Positions 49,156 to 56,359 of a stretch of DNA of 64,000 nt are shown in pieces (within the stretch, counting starts at the first letter, position 1; each line of letters opens with the position of its first letter). Source of the DNA: NCEH01 sp002257205 (GTDB taxonomy: Bacteria > Pseudomonadota > Alphaproteobacteria > Rhizobiales > Xanthobacteraceae); assembly GCF_043195105.1 (NCBI RefSeq), contig NZ_JBAFWO010000009.1; one strand, given 5' to 3'. The notes under the pieces were generated by a model that did no database searches, had not been told where the DNA came from, and saw only the letters and a list, made by a program, of their open reading frames with translations. A program made the position numbers and the translations under genes.

Positions 49156-51282
49156 ATGGCACCTGCCATCCAGAAGATCGTCCTGAACGGCGCCCGGGAC
49201 ATCGCCTTCAACAAGCTGATCCTGTCCCAGGCGAATGTTCGCCGGATCAAGGCCGGCGTGAGCGTCGAGGAACTGGCGGAGGATATCGCCCGCCGCAAGC
49301 TGTTGCAGAGCCTGAATGTCCGCCCCGTGCTCGACGAGGAGGGAACCGAGACCGGCATGTACGAGGTTCCCGCCGGCGGCCGCCGCTATCGTGCCCTCGA
49401 ACTCCTCGTGAAGCAGAAGCGCCTCGCCAAGACTGCGTTGGTGCCCTGCGTCGTCGGGGACGCCTCGTCCGGCACCTCGGCGGAGGAGGATTCGCTTGCC
49501 GAGAACGTCCAGCGCCAGGCGCTCCACCCGCTCGACCAGTTCCGCAGCTTCAAGGCCCTGATCGACAAGGGCCTTAGCGAGGAGGAGATCGCCGCACGCT
49601 TCTTCGTGCCGGTCAATGTCGTCAAGCAGCGGCTGCGGCTCACGACCATCTCGGAAAAGCTGCTCGAGGTCTATGCGGCCGAGGATATGACGCTGGAGCA
49701 GCTCACCGCGTTCAGCGTTTCCTCGGACCATGCCCGTCAGGAGCAGATCTGGGACAGCCTGTCCCGTTCCTACAACAAGGAGGCCTATTACATCCGCAGG
49801 CTTCTCACCGAGAGCGCGGTGCGCGTCAGCGACCGTCGCGCTCAGTTCGTCGGCCTCGACGCCTATGAAGCGGCCGGCGGCGTGGTGATGCGTGATCTCT
49901 TCACCGACGATCATGGCGGCTGGCTGCAGGATCCGGCGCTTCTCGACCGGCTGGTCGACGACAGGCTCAAGGCGGAGGCGCAGACCATCGCGAGCGAGGG
50001 CTGGAAATGGGTCTCGGCGGCACTCGACTTCAAGTACGGCTACGCAAACGGCCTGCGCCGTCTGGTCGGCGAACCGATCGACATGTCGGCGGAGGAGCTT
50101 GCGAGCTACGAGGCGCTTAAGGCCGAGTTCGACACGCTGAACGAGCAGTATGACAGCGCCGAGGAGCTTCCCGACGAGGTCGATGAGCGCCTTGGTGAAC
50201 TCGAGACGGCGATCGCGGAATTCGAGGATCGCCCGCTTCGCTACGATCCGGCCGATATCGCCCGAGCTGGCGTGTTCGTCAGCATCGATGCCGATGGTGA
50301 GCTCGAAATCGAGCGTGGCTTCGTCAGGCCGGAAGACGAGGCCGCCCCTGATGCAGACGCCGGCACCGCGACCGGGGGCGACAATCCCGGCGCAGGCGCT
50401 CGCGCACCTGTCTCGCAGGCGGCGATCACCGTCGGCGGAGCGCCCACGGGCGATGGCGACGGCGTGGAGGCGGAACCGGAAGAGGAGGACACCCTCCGCC
50501 CGCTTTCCGAGCGTCTGATCATCGAGCTGACGGCGCATCGCACGTTGGCCCTGCGCGAGGCGGTCGGGGCGGATTTCGACACGGCCTTCCTCGCGGTGCT
50601 GCATGTGCTCGTGCTGAACGCCTTCTACCGCTATGCGTCGGACACCTGCGTCGAGATCACCGCCAAGAGCAGCGGCTTCACGGCTCAGGCCCCGGGCCTG
50701 AAGGACACGCCGTCCGCCAAGGCGATCGGTGAGCGGCACGAGGAATGGCAGAAGCACCTGCCGGAGAAGTCCGCGGATCTGTGGAACGCCCTGGTCGCTT
50801 TCGACGGCGACAGCCGCCAGGCGCTCTTCGCGTACTGCGCGTCGCTCTCGGTGAACGCCGTGCATGAGCCCTGGAACCGCAACAAGGACCGGCAGGCTCA
50901 CGCCGATCATCTGGCGCGCGCCGTGGCACTGGACATGGCGGCGGTCGGCTGGGTCCCGACGGTCGAGAACTATCTCGGCCGCGTGCCCAAGGTCCGGATC
51001 CTCGAGGCGGTGCGCGAGGCGAAGGGGGAGCAATCCGCGCAGCTCATCGACCACCTGAAGAAGGCCGACATGGCAGCCGAAGCTCAACGTCTGCTCGCCG
51101 ACTCCGGCTGGCTGCCCGAGCCGCTGCGCACGGGCGACGTGGCCGTCGAGGGACCTGATGCGTCGGCCCACGACGCCGGCGACGAGGACCTGCCTGAATT
51201 CCTCGCCGGCGACATCGATGCCGACGAAGGCGCGACCGGCGATCCGGACGGCGAACTCGAACACCTCGACGCGGCCGAATGA
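49156..51282 (+). CDS. parB: ParB/RepB-like partition nuclease-family protein, large
   Basis: 708 residues, much longer than usual ParB (about 300). N-terminal ParB domain: SQANVRRIKAGVSVEELAED, GRRYRALELLV, EEDSLAENVQRQALHPLDQF, then the helix-turn-helix EEEIAARFFVPVNVVKQRLR. An acidic linker (DEVDERLGELETAIAEFED) and a C-terminal part with ITAKSSGFTAQAPGL and an Asp/Glu-rich tail follow. Large ParB homologues like this are common on Hyphomicrobiales plasmids and islands next to Strawberry-notch helicases. No ParA is present in the window. Role: DNA binding and perhaps gene control of the element. Confidence 0.88.
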   Translation: MAPAIQKIVLNGARDIAFNKLILSQANVRRIKAGVSVEELAEDIARRKLLQSLNVRPVLDEEGTETGMYEVPAGGRRYRALELLVKQKRLAKTALVPCVVGDASSGTSAEEDSLAENVQRQALHPLDQFRSFKALIDKGLSEEEIAARFFVPVNVVKQRLRLTTISEKLLEVYAAEDMTLEQLTAFSVSSDHARQEQIWDSLSRSYNKEAYYIRRLLTESAVRVSDRRAQFVGLDAYEAAGGVVMRDLFTDDHGGWLQDPALLDRLVDDRLKAEAQTIASEGWKWVSAALDFKYGYANGLRRLVGEPIDMSAEELASYEALKAEFDTLNEQYDSAEELPDEVDERLGELETAIAEFEDRPLRYDPADIARAGVFVSIDADGELEIERGFVRPEDEAAPDADAGTATGGDNPGAGARAPVSQAAITVGGAPTGDGDGVEAEPEEEDTLRPLSERLIIELTAHRTLALREAVGADFDTAFLAVLHVLVLNAFYRYASDTCVEITAKSSGFTAQAPGLKDTPSAKAIGERHEEWQKHLPEKSADLWNALVAFDGDSRQALFAYCASLSVNAVHEPWNRNKDRQAHADHLARAVALDMAAVGWVPTVENYLGRVPKVRILEAVREAKGEQSAQLIDHLKKADMAAEAQRLLADSGWLPEPLRTGDVAVEGPDASAHDAGDEDLPEFLAGDIDADEGATGDPDGELEHLDAAE

Positions 51283-51346
51283 TCCGCTGAGACGTCGGGG
51301 CGGCATTGGTCGCCCCGGCTCCTTTCACCCCACCATCCGCAGATGA

Positions 51347-51384
51347 GCCCGGCCCCGCGCCGGGCTTCGTCGTTTCTGGAGCCC
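51347..51384 (+). repeat. Hairpin-RBS cassette 1
   Basis: Stem GCCCGGC (51347-51353), five-base loop, GCCGGGC (51359-51365), then a pyrimidine-rich tract ending TTTCTGGAGC just before the ATG at 51389. Confidence 0.75.
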
Positions 51385-51388
51385 AATC

Positions 51389-51880
51389 ATGTCCGCCAAG
51401 GCAATCTACGACACGGCGCCCCTCGGCGCCCTCATCCGGTTCTCCGACGGCACCCCCCGGCCGCCGGCGCGCTTCACCAGGAAGCTTGCAGCATGGCGGC
51501 GGTCCAATGGCGTCGGCCGGCTCATCCGCAAGTCCCCGGCCTTCGGAACCGGCCGGTTCAGCGGGATTGCCACCATCACCCTGCATGAGGGCGACATCAG
51601 CAGCGCCGATATCGTGCTCGTCATCGTCCATCGCACCCATGGCGTCGACAGCGCCTTGCAGTTCGAGGTCATCGACATTCCCAAAGCCGCCAGGTGGCGC
51701 ATCGTGCGGCCCTATGGCGAAGCCGTCGAGCTTCTCCATCTCGCCGATGACCGCGCCGCGGCCGACGCTTGGCTCAGGCAGAACCGACACCCCGAGGCCC
51801 GCATCGAGCAGATCGACGACTTCGGCGATGCATCCGCCGCCGACGACGCATCGGGGACTCCGGCGCAGGAGGCCGTGTGA
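51389..51880 (+). CDS. Unknown protein of the parB-helicase block
   Basis: 163 residues; preceded by hairpin cassette 1. It has an N-terminal basic segment (KAIYDTAPLGALIRFSDGTP, FTRKLAAWRRSNGVGRLIRK) and a beta-rich centre (FSGIATITLHEGDISSADIV, RTHGVDSALQFEVIDIPKAA). The C-terminus is acidic and Ala-rich. No family is known to me. The stop overlaps the next ATG by one base, so the two are coupled. Confidence 0.72.
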   Translation: MSAKAIYDTAPLGALIRFSDGTPRPPARFTRKLAAWRRSNGVGRLIRKSPAFGTGRFSGIATITLHEGDISSADIVLVIVHRTHGVDSALQFEVIDIPKAARWRIVRPYGEAVELLHLADDRAAADAWLRQNRHPEARIEQIDDFGDASAADDASGTPAQEAV

Positions 51881-52254
51881 TGGACTGGTACGCCGACTGC
51901 TCCTATCACGCTGAACGCAAGCGCCGGTTCCACGCGACGGCCCGAGCGCGCCTGCGCCAGCTCGTCGCCGAATTGCGCCTTCCTGCCGGCCGCTTCGATC
52001 TCCGCTCGAACCAGGGCGGCATCGCCGTCTCGGGCGAAATCACTCTCCATGGCGAGCAGATCTATGTGCAGGTCTGCCAGCCGGCGAGCCGCTGCGACAC
52101 CGGCATTCTCATCCGGACCTGTCGCGATCGCCGCGACTATACCGGCGGCGCCAATCACTTCGCGCCGCTGTCCCTGCTCGACGACATACCCGCCCTCGCC
52201 GCGCAGGTGCGCGCCGTGATGGCGACCCGGCCGAGCCCATCGCACGCCGCCTGA
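51880..52254 (+). CDS. Unknown protein of the parB-helicase block
   Basis: 124 residues, start sharing a base with the upstream stop. MDWYADCSYHAERKRRFHAT, then LVAELRLPAGRFDLRSNQGG, EITLHGEQIYVQVCQPASRC and RRDYTGGANHFAPLSLLDDI. Soluble, no signal peptide, three or four Cys. It is found in the same neighbourhood as ParB and DUF6915-type genes; function unknown. Confidence 0.72.
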   Translation: MDWYADCSYHAERKRRFHATARARLRQLVAELRLPAGRFDLRSNQGGIAVSGEITLHGEQIYVQVCQPASRCDTGILIRTCRDRRDYTGGANHFAPLSLLDDIPALAAQVRAVMATRPSPSHAA

Positions 52255-52277
52255 TGTCCCATCCCCATCAACCTGCA

Positions 52278-52315
52278 GCCCGGCAGCGATGCCGGGCCGC
52301 TTCCGTTTCAGGAGC
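52278..52315 (+). repeat. Hairpin-RBS cassette 2
   Basis: GCCCGGC (52278-52284), six-base loop, GCCGGGC (52291-52297), then TTCCGTTTCAGGAGC before the ATG at 52322. Confidence 0.78.
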
Positions 52316-52321
52316 ACGACG

Positions 52322-52960
52322 ATGCCCGCCTTCACCATCGAGACCACCTATCACCTGCCGGTTTTCCGGCATCAGACATACGAGGCCGAGACGCTCGCGC
52401 AGGCCTGCCGTCTGGCCATCGAGGACGATGACTGGTCGCGCGAGCAACGCGACTATGAGAGCGCCGGAGAGACCTATGTGTCCGGCATCTGGCCCGGCGC
52501 CGACGCCGCCTATTATGGGGTCGCGTTGCCGGTGCCGACCCACTTCGGCGAGGCCGTCACCCGCAAGGCCGTTCATTTCGAGATCCTGCTCGGGCTGCTG
52601 AAACTGCTCGCCCAGGACCGCGATCTCGATGGGCAGGAAAGATCCTACTGGATTCCGCGCGCCCATGCGGCGATCGCCAAGGGCGAAGCGATCCTTGCCG
52701 GCGCCCGCGACCCCGATATCGGCGACATCCCGCCGACCGGTTTCGTCGTCGCCCGCGTGATCAACAGCTTCGGCGAACAGGACTACCTGTGCGGCTGGGA
52801 CCCCGAATGGGGAACACGCGCTTCCCTGTCGATTGCACGGGCGTTTCGCTTTCTCGAGCGCAAGGACGCCGACGCCGCTTGCGAACGTGCTCGCCTGCTG
52901 GTGCCGACCTTCGTCGACGGACGACCCGTCGAATACCAAGTGATCCCGGCGCCGCCGTGA
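52322..52960 (+). CDS. Unknown protein of the parB-helicase block
   Basis: 212 residues from the ATG at 52322; an earlier in-frame start at 52289 lies inside the hairpin cassette and is rejected. PAFTIETTYHLPVFRHQTYE, then ESAGETYVSGIWPGADAAYY, GEAVTRKAVHFEILLGLLKL and ERSYWIPRAHAAIAKGEAIL. Soluble, mixed alpha/beta. No family recognised. Confidence 0.75.
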   Translation: MPAFTIETTYHLPVFRHQTYEAETLAQACRLAIEDDDWSREQRDYESAGETYVSGIWPGADAAYYGVALPVPTHFGEAVTRKAVHFEILLGLLKLLAQDRDLDGQERSYWIPRAHAAIAKGEAILAGARDPDIGDIPPTGFVVARVINSFGEQDYLCGWDPEWGTRASLSIARAFRFLERKDADAACERARLLVPTFVDGRPVEYQVIPAPP

Positions 52961-53009
52961 TCGACCGCGGTTTGTCCTGTGCACACTTCTCCTCAAGCGT
53001 CCCCAACCC

Positions 53010-53045
53010 GCCCGGCTTCGAGCCGGGCTTTTCATTTTCAGGAGC
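53010..53045 (+). repeat. Hairpin-RBS cassette 3
   Basis: GCCCGGC (53010-53016), loop TTCGA, GCCGGGC (53022-53028), TTTTCATTTTCAGGAGC, then the ATG at 53051. The cleanest copy. Confidence 0.82.
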
Positions 53046-53050
53046 CCATC

Positions 53051-53527
53051 ATGACCAAGGACAACCCTACGCCGATCACGCCGGCCGGCCTCGACGACTG
53101 GTCGAGCAAACTCGACGAAAGCCATCGGCAGGCCGTTGATCGTCTCACATCGAACAAGGAGACGCTGTTCAACGCGCTCGCGGCCGCCGGCATCACCAGT
53201 GTCGCCGTCAATTTCGACGGCTATGGCGATAGTGGGCAGATCGAGAGCATCGACGCCCTCGCGGGAGCCGAGGCCGTCTCGCTTCCGGACACCCTGGTCG
53301 AAATAGCCGGGCTTGCGTGGGGTGAGCCGGAAGCCAGGACGCAGTTGCTGTCGCTGCGGGCCGCCATCGAGGAACTCGCCTACGACTTCCTCGGCCAGAC
53401 CCATGGCGGATGGCAGGACGGCGACGGCGCCTATGGCGATTTCACATTCGACGTCGAACAGCGGTCGATCAGCCTCGACTACAACGAGCGCTACAGCGCC
53501 ACCGAAAACTACGTCCACGAGTTCTGA
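53051..53527 (+). CDS. Unknown acidic protein (DUF6878-like)
   Basis: 158 residues after cassette 3. TPAGLDDWSSKLDESHRQAV, NKETLFNALAAAGITSVAVN, FDGYGDSGQIESIDALAGAE, ELAYDFLGQTHGGWQDGDGA and a C-terminus with RYSATENYVHEF. The DGYGDSGQI and GAYGDF patterns resemble the DUF6878 family seen on rhizobial mobile DNA; this match is from memory and not certain. Strongly acidic, suggesting a DNA-mimic or protein-binding role, but that is speculation. The next gene starts 11 bases later. Confidence 0.72.
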   Translation: MTKDNPTPITPAGLDDWSSKLDESHRQAVDRLTSNKETLFNALAAAGITSVAVNFDGYGDSGQIESIDALAGAEAVSLPDTLVEIAGLAWGEPEARTQLLSLRAAIEELAYDFLGQTHGGWQDGDGAYGDFTFDVEQRSISLDYNERYSATENYVHEF

Positions 53528-53537
53528 GGAGGCGACG

Positions 53538-53915
53538 ATGGCACATCCCTATCACCACGCCCTGTCCTCGGTGAAGAAATGGGGCGGAACGGTCGAGGAC
53601 TATCTCGCAATTCATAGCTGGTTCGATGCATCGAAGCAGATCACCGCGGACTTTCGCCACCGCGCCTTGCGGCACCACGCCGAGGGCATCTTCATGGCGG
53701 AGACCATTTTCGGCACCACGATCACGCTCTCGACCGGCCGTGTGATCCCGACCCGCTGGGTCGGCGAACAGCACGTTCAGGAGGATCTCGGCTTCATCCC
53801 GTCCTTCGCCGATTGGGTTCGGACCATCCGCCCGGAGCCCTGGATGGGGCGCGCGCAGCGCCTTGAACTCCAGGTCGATCCCGCCCTGGCGGCAGCGAGC
53901 ACGGAGGCGGCCTGA
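53538..53915 (+). CDS. DUF6915-like protein
   Basis: 125 residues, ribosome site GAGGAGG. It begins MAHPYHHALSSVKKWGGTVE, DYLAIHSWFDASKQITADFR, RHHAEGIFMAETIFGTTITL, then RWVGEQHVQEDLGFIPSFAD. The N-terminal His-rich helix (HPYHHAL, HRALRHHAEG) is typical of a small family (DUF6915) occurring on mobile elements, and could bind metal. Part of the same translation unit as the preceding gene. Confidence 0.78.
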   Translation: MAHPYHHALSSVKKWGGTVEDYLAIHSWFDASKQITADFRHRALRHHAEGIFMAETIFGTTITLSTGRVIPTRWVGEQHVQEDLGFIPSFADWVRTIRPEPWMGRAQRLELQVDPALAAASTEAA

Positions 53916-53917
53916 TC

Positions 53918-54112
53918 ATGTACGGCACTTATCTTCGGCTCGACATCACCGTTCATGCGAGCTGGCAAGCCGTCGTCCGCGCCGCGTCTCGCAAGCTCGC
54001 GCGACAAGCCCGGCACGATCCCGCCAAGCGTGCCCAGCGCAAGCAGTTCTATCGCGTGATGCTCGAACATCACCGCAACGCTCAGGAGCTCGTCCGCACA
54101 TTCCGCCTGTGA
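53918..54112 (+). CDS. Small basic protein, unknown
   Basis: 64 residues starting two bases after the previous stop, with no strong ribosome site, so translation is probably coupled. MYGTYLRLDITVHASWQAVV, RKLARQARHDPAKRAQRKQF and YRVMLEHHRNAQELVRTFRL: a very basic helical protein that could bind nucleic acid. No family. Confidence 0.65.
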   Translation: MYGTYLRLDITVHASWQAVVRAASRKLARQARHDPAKRAQRKQFYRVMLEHHRNAQELVRTFRL

Positions 54113-54182
54113 CGCGCTCGTCGTCCACCATCGCGATCCGTCGCATCCGCCGATGCGAACACGTCGTCCGTCCTTTCCGCTT

Positions 54183-54217
54183 CCCGGCCCTCACGCCGGG
54201 CTTTTCATTTCAGGAGC
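54183..54217 (+). repeat. Hairpin-RBS cassette 4
   Basis: CCCGGC (54183-54188), six-base loop, GCCGGG (54195-54200), CTTTTCATTTCAGGAGC, then the ATG at 54225. Stem one pair shorter than the others. Confidence 0.78.
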
Positions 54218-54224
54218 AGACCTA

Positions 54225-54971
54225 ATGGCTGACTATCACTCTCCCACGGTGATCCAACCGACCATCCCCAGTGCCGACATGACGGCGCTCGAGCGCTTGA
54301 TCCTCGGCCACATCTTCGACACCGAGGCGGACGGAGACGGTCTGTACCTCTTCGCCGAGATCGGTCCGAGCGACAGCTTCGAGCTCCCGGTTCCAGACCT
54401 TCGGCGTGCGATCGCCGCCTCGGCCGACACCGAGAGTACCGTGAACGCCTATATCTCTGAAAGGATCGCGGCGCTCACCGATGACGACACCCATGTCGAG
54501 ATCGACCTCAGCGGGATGTCGTGGGAATTCATCCTGCAGGACATCGTCCGGCGCTCGCCGACCCTCGACCATGTCACCGCCATCTCCGCCTTCACCTGCA
54601 CCCGGATGCGTCCGGACGGTTTCGGTGGCATGGCCGTCGTCATCACGGCTGACGCCATCCGTGGCAAATCCACCAACGACATCGTCGAGGACTTCCTTGG
54701 AGACGATGCGCATGATGCCCTCTATGCCGGCACGCATGTTCTTCTTCGTGTCCGCGAGCACGCGGTCAAGGAGCAGATTGCCGAGGCGATCGGGGCCGAC
54801 CCCGATCTCACCTCGATCAACCCGGACGCGGTGACCGAGAGCGACATTCGCTCCGCCTGTCTCGATGTCGTCGCTTGCAGCGATCTGTCGGAAGAACAAG
54901 GCGCCGCCGAGTTTCGCGCGGCGGTCGCGGCCATTCGTGCCGCCGAGAGGCGCGATCAGGCGCCCGGCTGA
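54225..54971 (+). CDS. Unknown acidic protein
   Basis: 248 residues after cassette 4. It has TALERLILGHIFDTEADGDG, LYLFAEIGPSDSFELPVPDL, DTHVEIDLSGMSWEFILQDI, then ADAIRGKSTNDIVEDFLGDD and a C-terminal Ala/Glu-rich helix. Very acidic and soluble. No family recognised. The next hairpin cassette follows 30 bases after its stop. Confidence 0.72.
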   Translation: MADYHSPTVIQPTIPSADMTALERLILGHIFDTEADGDGLYLFAEIGPSDSFELPVPDLRRAIAASADTESTVNAYISERIAALTDDDTHVEIDLSGMSWEFILQDIVRRSPTLDHVTAISAFTCTRMRPDGFGGMAVVITADAIRGKSTNDIVEDFLGDDAHDALYAGTHVLLRVREHAVKEQIAEAIGADPDLTSINPDAVTESDIRSACLDVVACSDLSEEQGAAEFRAAVAAIRAAERRDQAPG

Positions 54972-55002
54972 CCTCCCCTTCCCTGCTCACGCCTCCGTTT
55001 GC

Positions 55003-55035
55003 GCCCGGCCACTGTGCCGGGCTTTTGATTCAGGA
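55003..55035 (+). repeat. Hairpin-RBS cassette 5
   Basis: GCCCGGC (55003-55009), six-base loop, GCCGGGC (55016-55022), TTTTGATTCAGGAG, then the ATG at 55044. Confidence 0.8.
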
Positions 55036-55043
55036 GACCTGCC

Positions 55044-55286
55044 ATGGCTATACCCGACCATGCACGCGCGAACTTCCAGACGCTCCTGCGGGCCGCCCGC
55101 GACGGAAACCTCGCTTTGCTGGAATGTGCTGACGCGGTGACCGGTGCGCCGCGATACGTGATCTGTGCCGTCGGTCGCGACGGCGCCGACTTCACGATGA
55201 CCCCCTTTGGTCGTCTCGCCGATGCGGACCCCTACGACGCCTATCTGCCGCCTCTCGAACCGCCGGCGACGTCGCCGTCGACCTGA
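55044..55286 (+). CDS. DUF6117-like small protein
   Basis: 80 residues after cassette 5. MAIPDHARANFQTLLRAARD, GNLALLECADAVTGAPRYVI, CAVGRDGADFTMTPFGRLAD, then PYDAYLPP. The pattern resembles the DUF6117 family on alphaproteobacterial mobile DNA (recalled, not verified). Short conserved ALLEC and YVICAV segments. Function unknown. Confidence 0.75.
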   Translation: MAIPDHARANFQTLLRAARDGNLALLECADAVTGAPRYVICAVGRDGADFTMTPFGRLADADPYDAYLPPLEPPATSPST

Positions 55287-55436
55287 CGCGCCCGCAACAG
55301 GTCCTGTCTGGACGCCGCACTTTGCGGGTCAACGGACACGCCGTTTCCGCCCCGACCATGAGGTCGAGCGTGACCTGCAAAGCCTGGCTGCGTCCCGCCG
55401 ACATGCCGTTGCAGCGCGGATCAGGAGGTGACGGCG

Positions 55437-55736
55437 ATGTGCAAGGTTCTCAACAAGCACAAGGTCGGCGTCCCGCACGGCGCCATCTATATCGGCCGCG
55501 GGACAAAGTGGGGCAATCCATTCAGGATTGGCCCCGATGGCGATCGTGCGACCGTCATCGCGAAACATGAGCGCTGGCTGCATGACCAGCATCATCTTCT
55601 TCGAGCTCTCGACGAGCTTCGCGGTCACGATCTCGTCTGCTTCTGCGCGCCGGCAGCGTGCCATGGCGACCTCCTGCTGCGGCTCGCCAGCGCGACGCGC
55701 GAGGAGCGCATCGCCTGGTGGCGCCAGGCGGCCTAA
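55437..55736 (+). CDS. DUF4326 protein
   Basis: 99 residues from the ATG at 55437 with AGGAGG nine bases upstream; a GTG at 55428 is within the ribosome site. KHKVGVPHGAIYIGRGTKWG, NPFRIGPDGDRATVIAKHER, then LRGHDLVCFCAPAACHGDLL. The GRGTKWGNPF and CFCAPAACHGD motifs are diagnostic of DUF4326, a phage and mobile-element family of unknown function with conserved Cys/His that probably bind metal. Confidence 0.88.
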   Translation: MCKVLNKHKVGVPHGAIYIGRGTKWGNPFRIGPDGDRATVIAKHERWLHDQHHLLRALDELRGHDLVCFCAPAACHGDLLLRLASATREERIAWWRQAA

Positions 55737-56016
55737 CGCCGCCGATTCATCACGTACCCATGGAGGCGTCCCCGCTGTTCCGGCGCGATCCGGCATAGTT
55801 CCGGTTCCGGCATACCGTCTGTCCTGGCGGTCATCTTGCCCATGCCCCGTGTATGAGCCGTGGCCATCCCTTCCATTGCCACCTTGGTAGCGGTCTCGCC
55901 GGCTGTGTCGGTCAACCCGCGAGGGGTTCCCCTCGTCTACTCGGTGACCGCGCCGTCCAGCCCTCTCCTATGGCGTCATCGGGAATGACCCCGACCAATT
56001 TCAGAAAGACTGGATC
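55737..56016. other. Intergenic stretch, nothing recognised
   Basis: 280 bases without a credible gene. It includes a weak minus-strand frame (55733-55915) that lacks a ribosome site. Confidence 0.35.
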
Positions 56017-56214
56017 ATGAGCAGGACGACCATGCAGACGCCGCCGTACCATCCCGACGATATCGCAGTGTGGCCGGATGGGGCGTGGGCGACGCTCGGA
56101 GAGGTGTGGCGCGGCGAGTTCAGCCACCGATCCGACGACTTCGAAATTGTCCGTCTCGAAGATGTCGCGAGGCTGAAAGAGCTTGGCCTGGCTGATGACT
56201 TCGATGTTTCCTGA
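56017..56214 (+). CDS. Small protein, unknown
   Basis: 65 residues. MQTPPYHPDDIAVWPDGAWA, TLGEVWRGEFSHRSDDFEIV, RLEDVARLKELGLADDFDVS. Acidic, soluble, compact. In-frame ATG at 56032 (MQTPP) is an alternative start. It directly precedes the leader of the giant helicase gene. No family known. Confidence 0.62.
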   Translation: MSRTTMQTPPYHPDDIAVWPDGAWATLGEVWRGEFSHRSDDFEIVRLEDVARLKELGLADDFDVS

Positions 56215-56264
56215 CCCGCCGCGCGCTGGCCGCCGCCAAGTGCCGCGGCCAGGCGTGCCGACCC

Positions 56265-56359
56265 GAGAGTGAGAGAAAGGCCGGAACGGGGGGATCCGGC
56301 CGGGACTGAGAGAGAGCGACCGGCGGATTGCCCGTCCCAGCTCTCCCGGATCGTCCCAC
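56265..56359 (+). promoter_or_regulatory. Long conserved leader, copy C (helicase)
   Basis: GAGAGTGAGAGAAAGGCCGG begins 95 bases before the helicase ATG; 16 of its first 20 bases equal copy A. A second GAGAGAGAGCGACCGG block lies mid-leader. The remainder has diverged more than copies A and B. Confidence 0.6.

Noticed and set aside
48973..51306. 777-residue open frame on the minus strand
   Set aside because: Antisense of parB, with no start context and no family pattern.
51347..55035. Repeated hairpins considered as a CRISPR array
   Set aside because: Copies are separated by full genes of different length and sit at a fixed distance from start codons; there are no spacers or cas genes.
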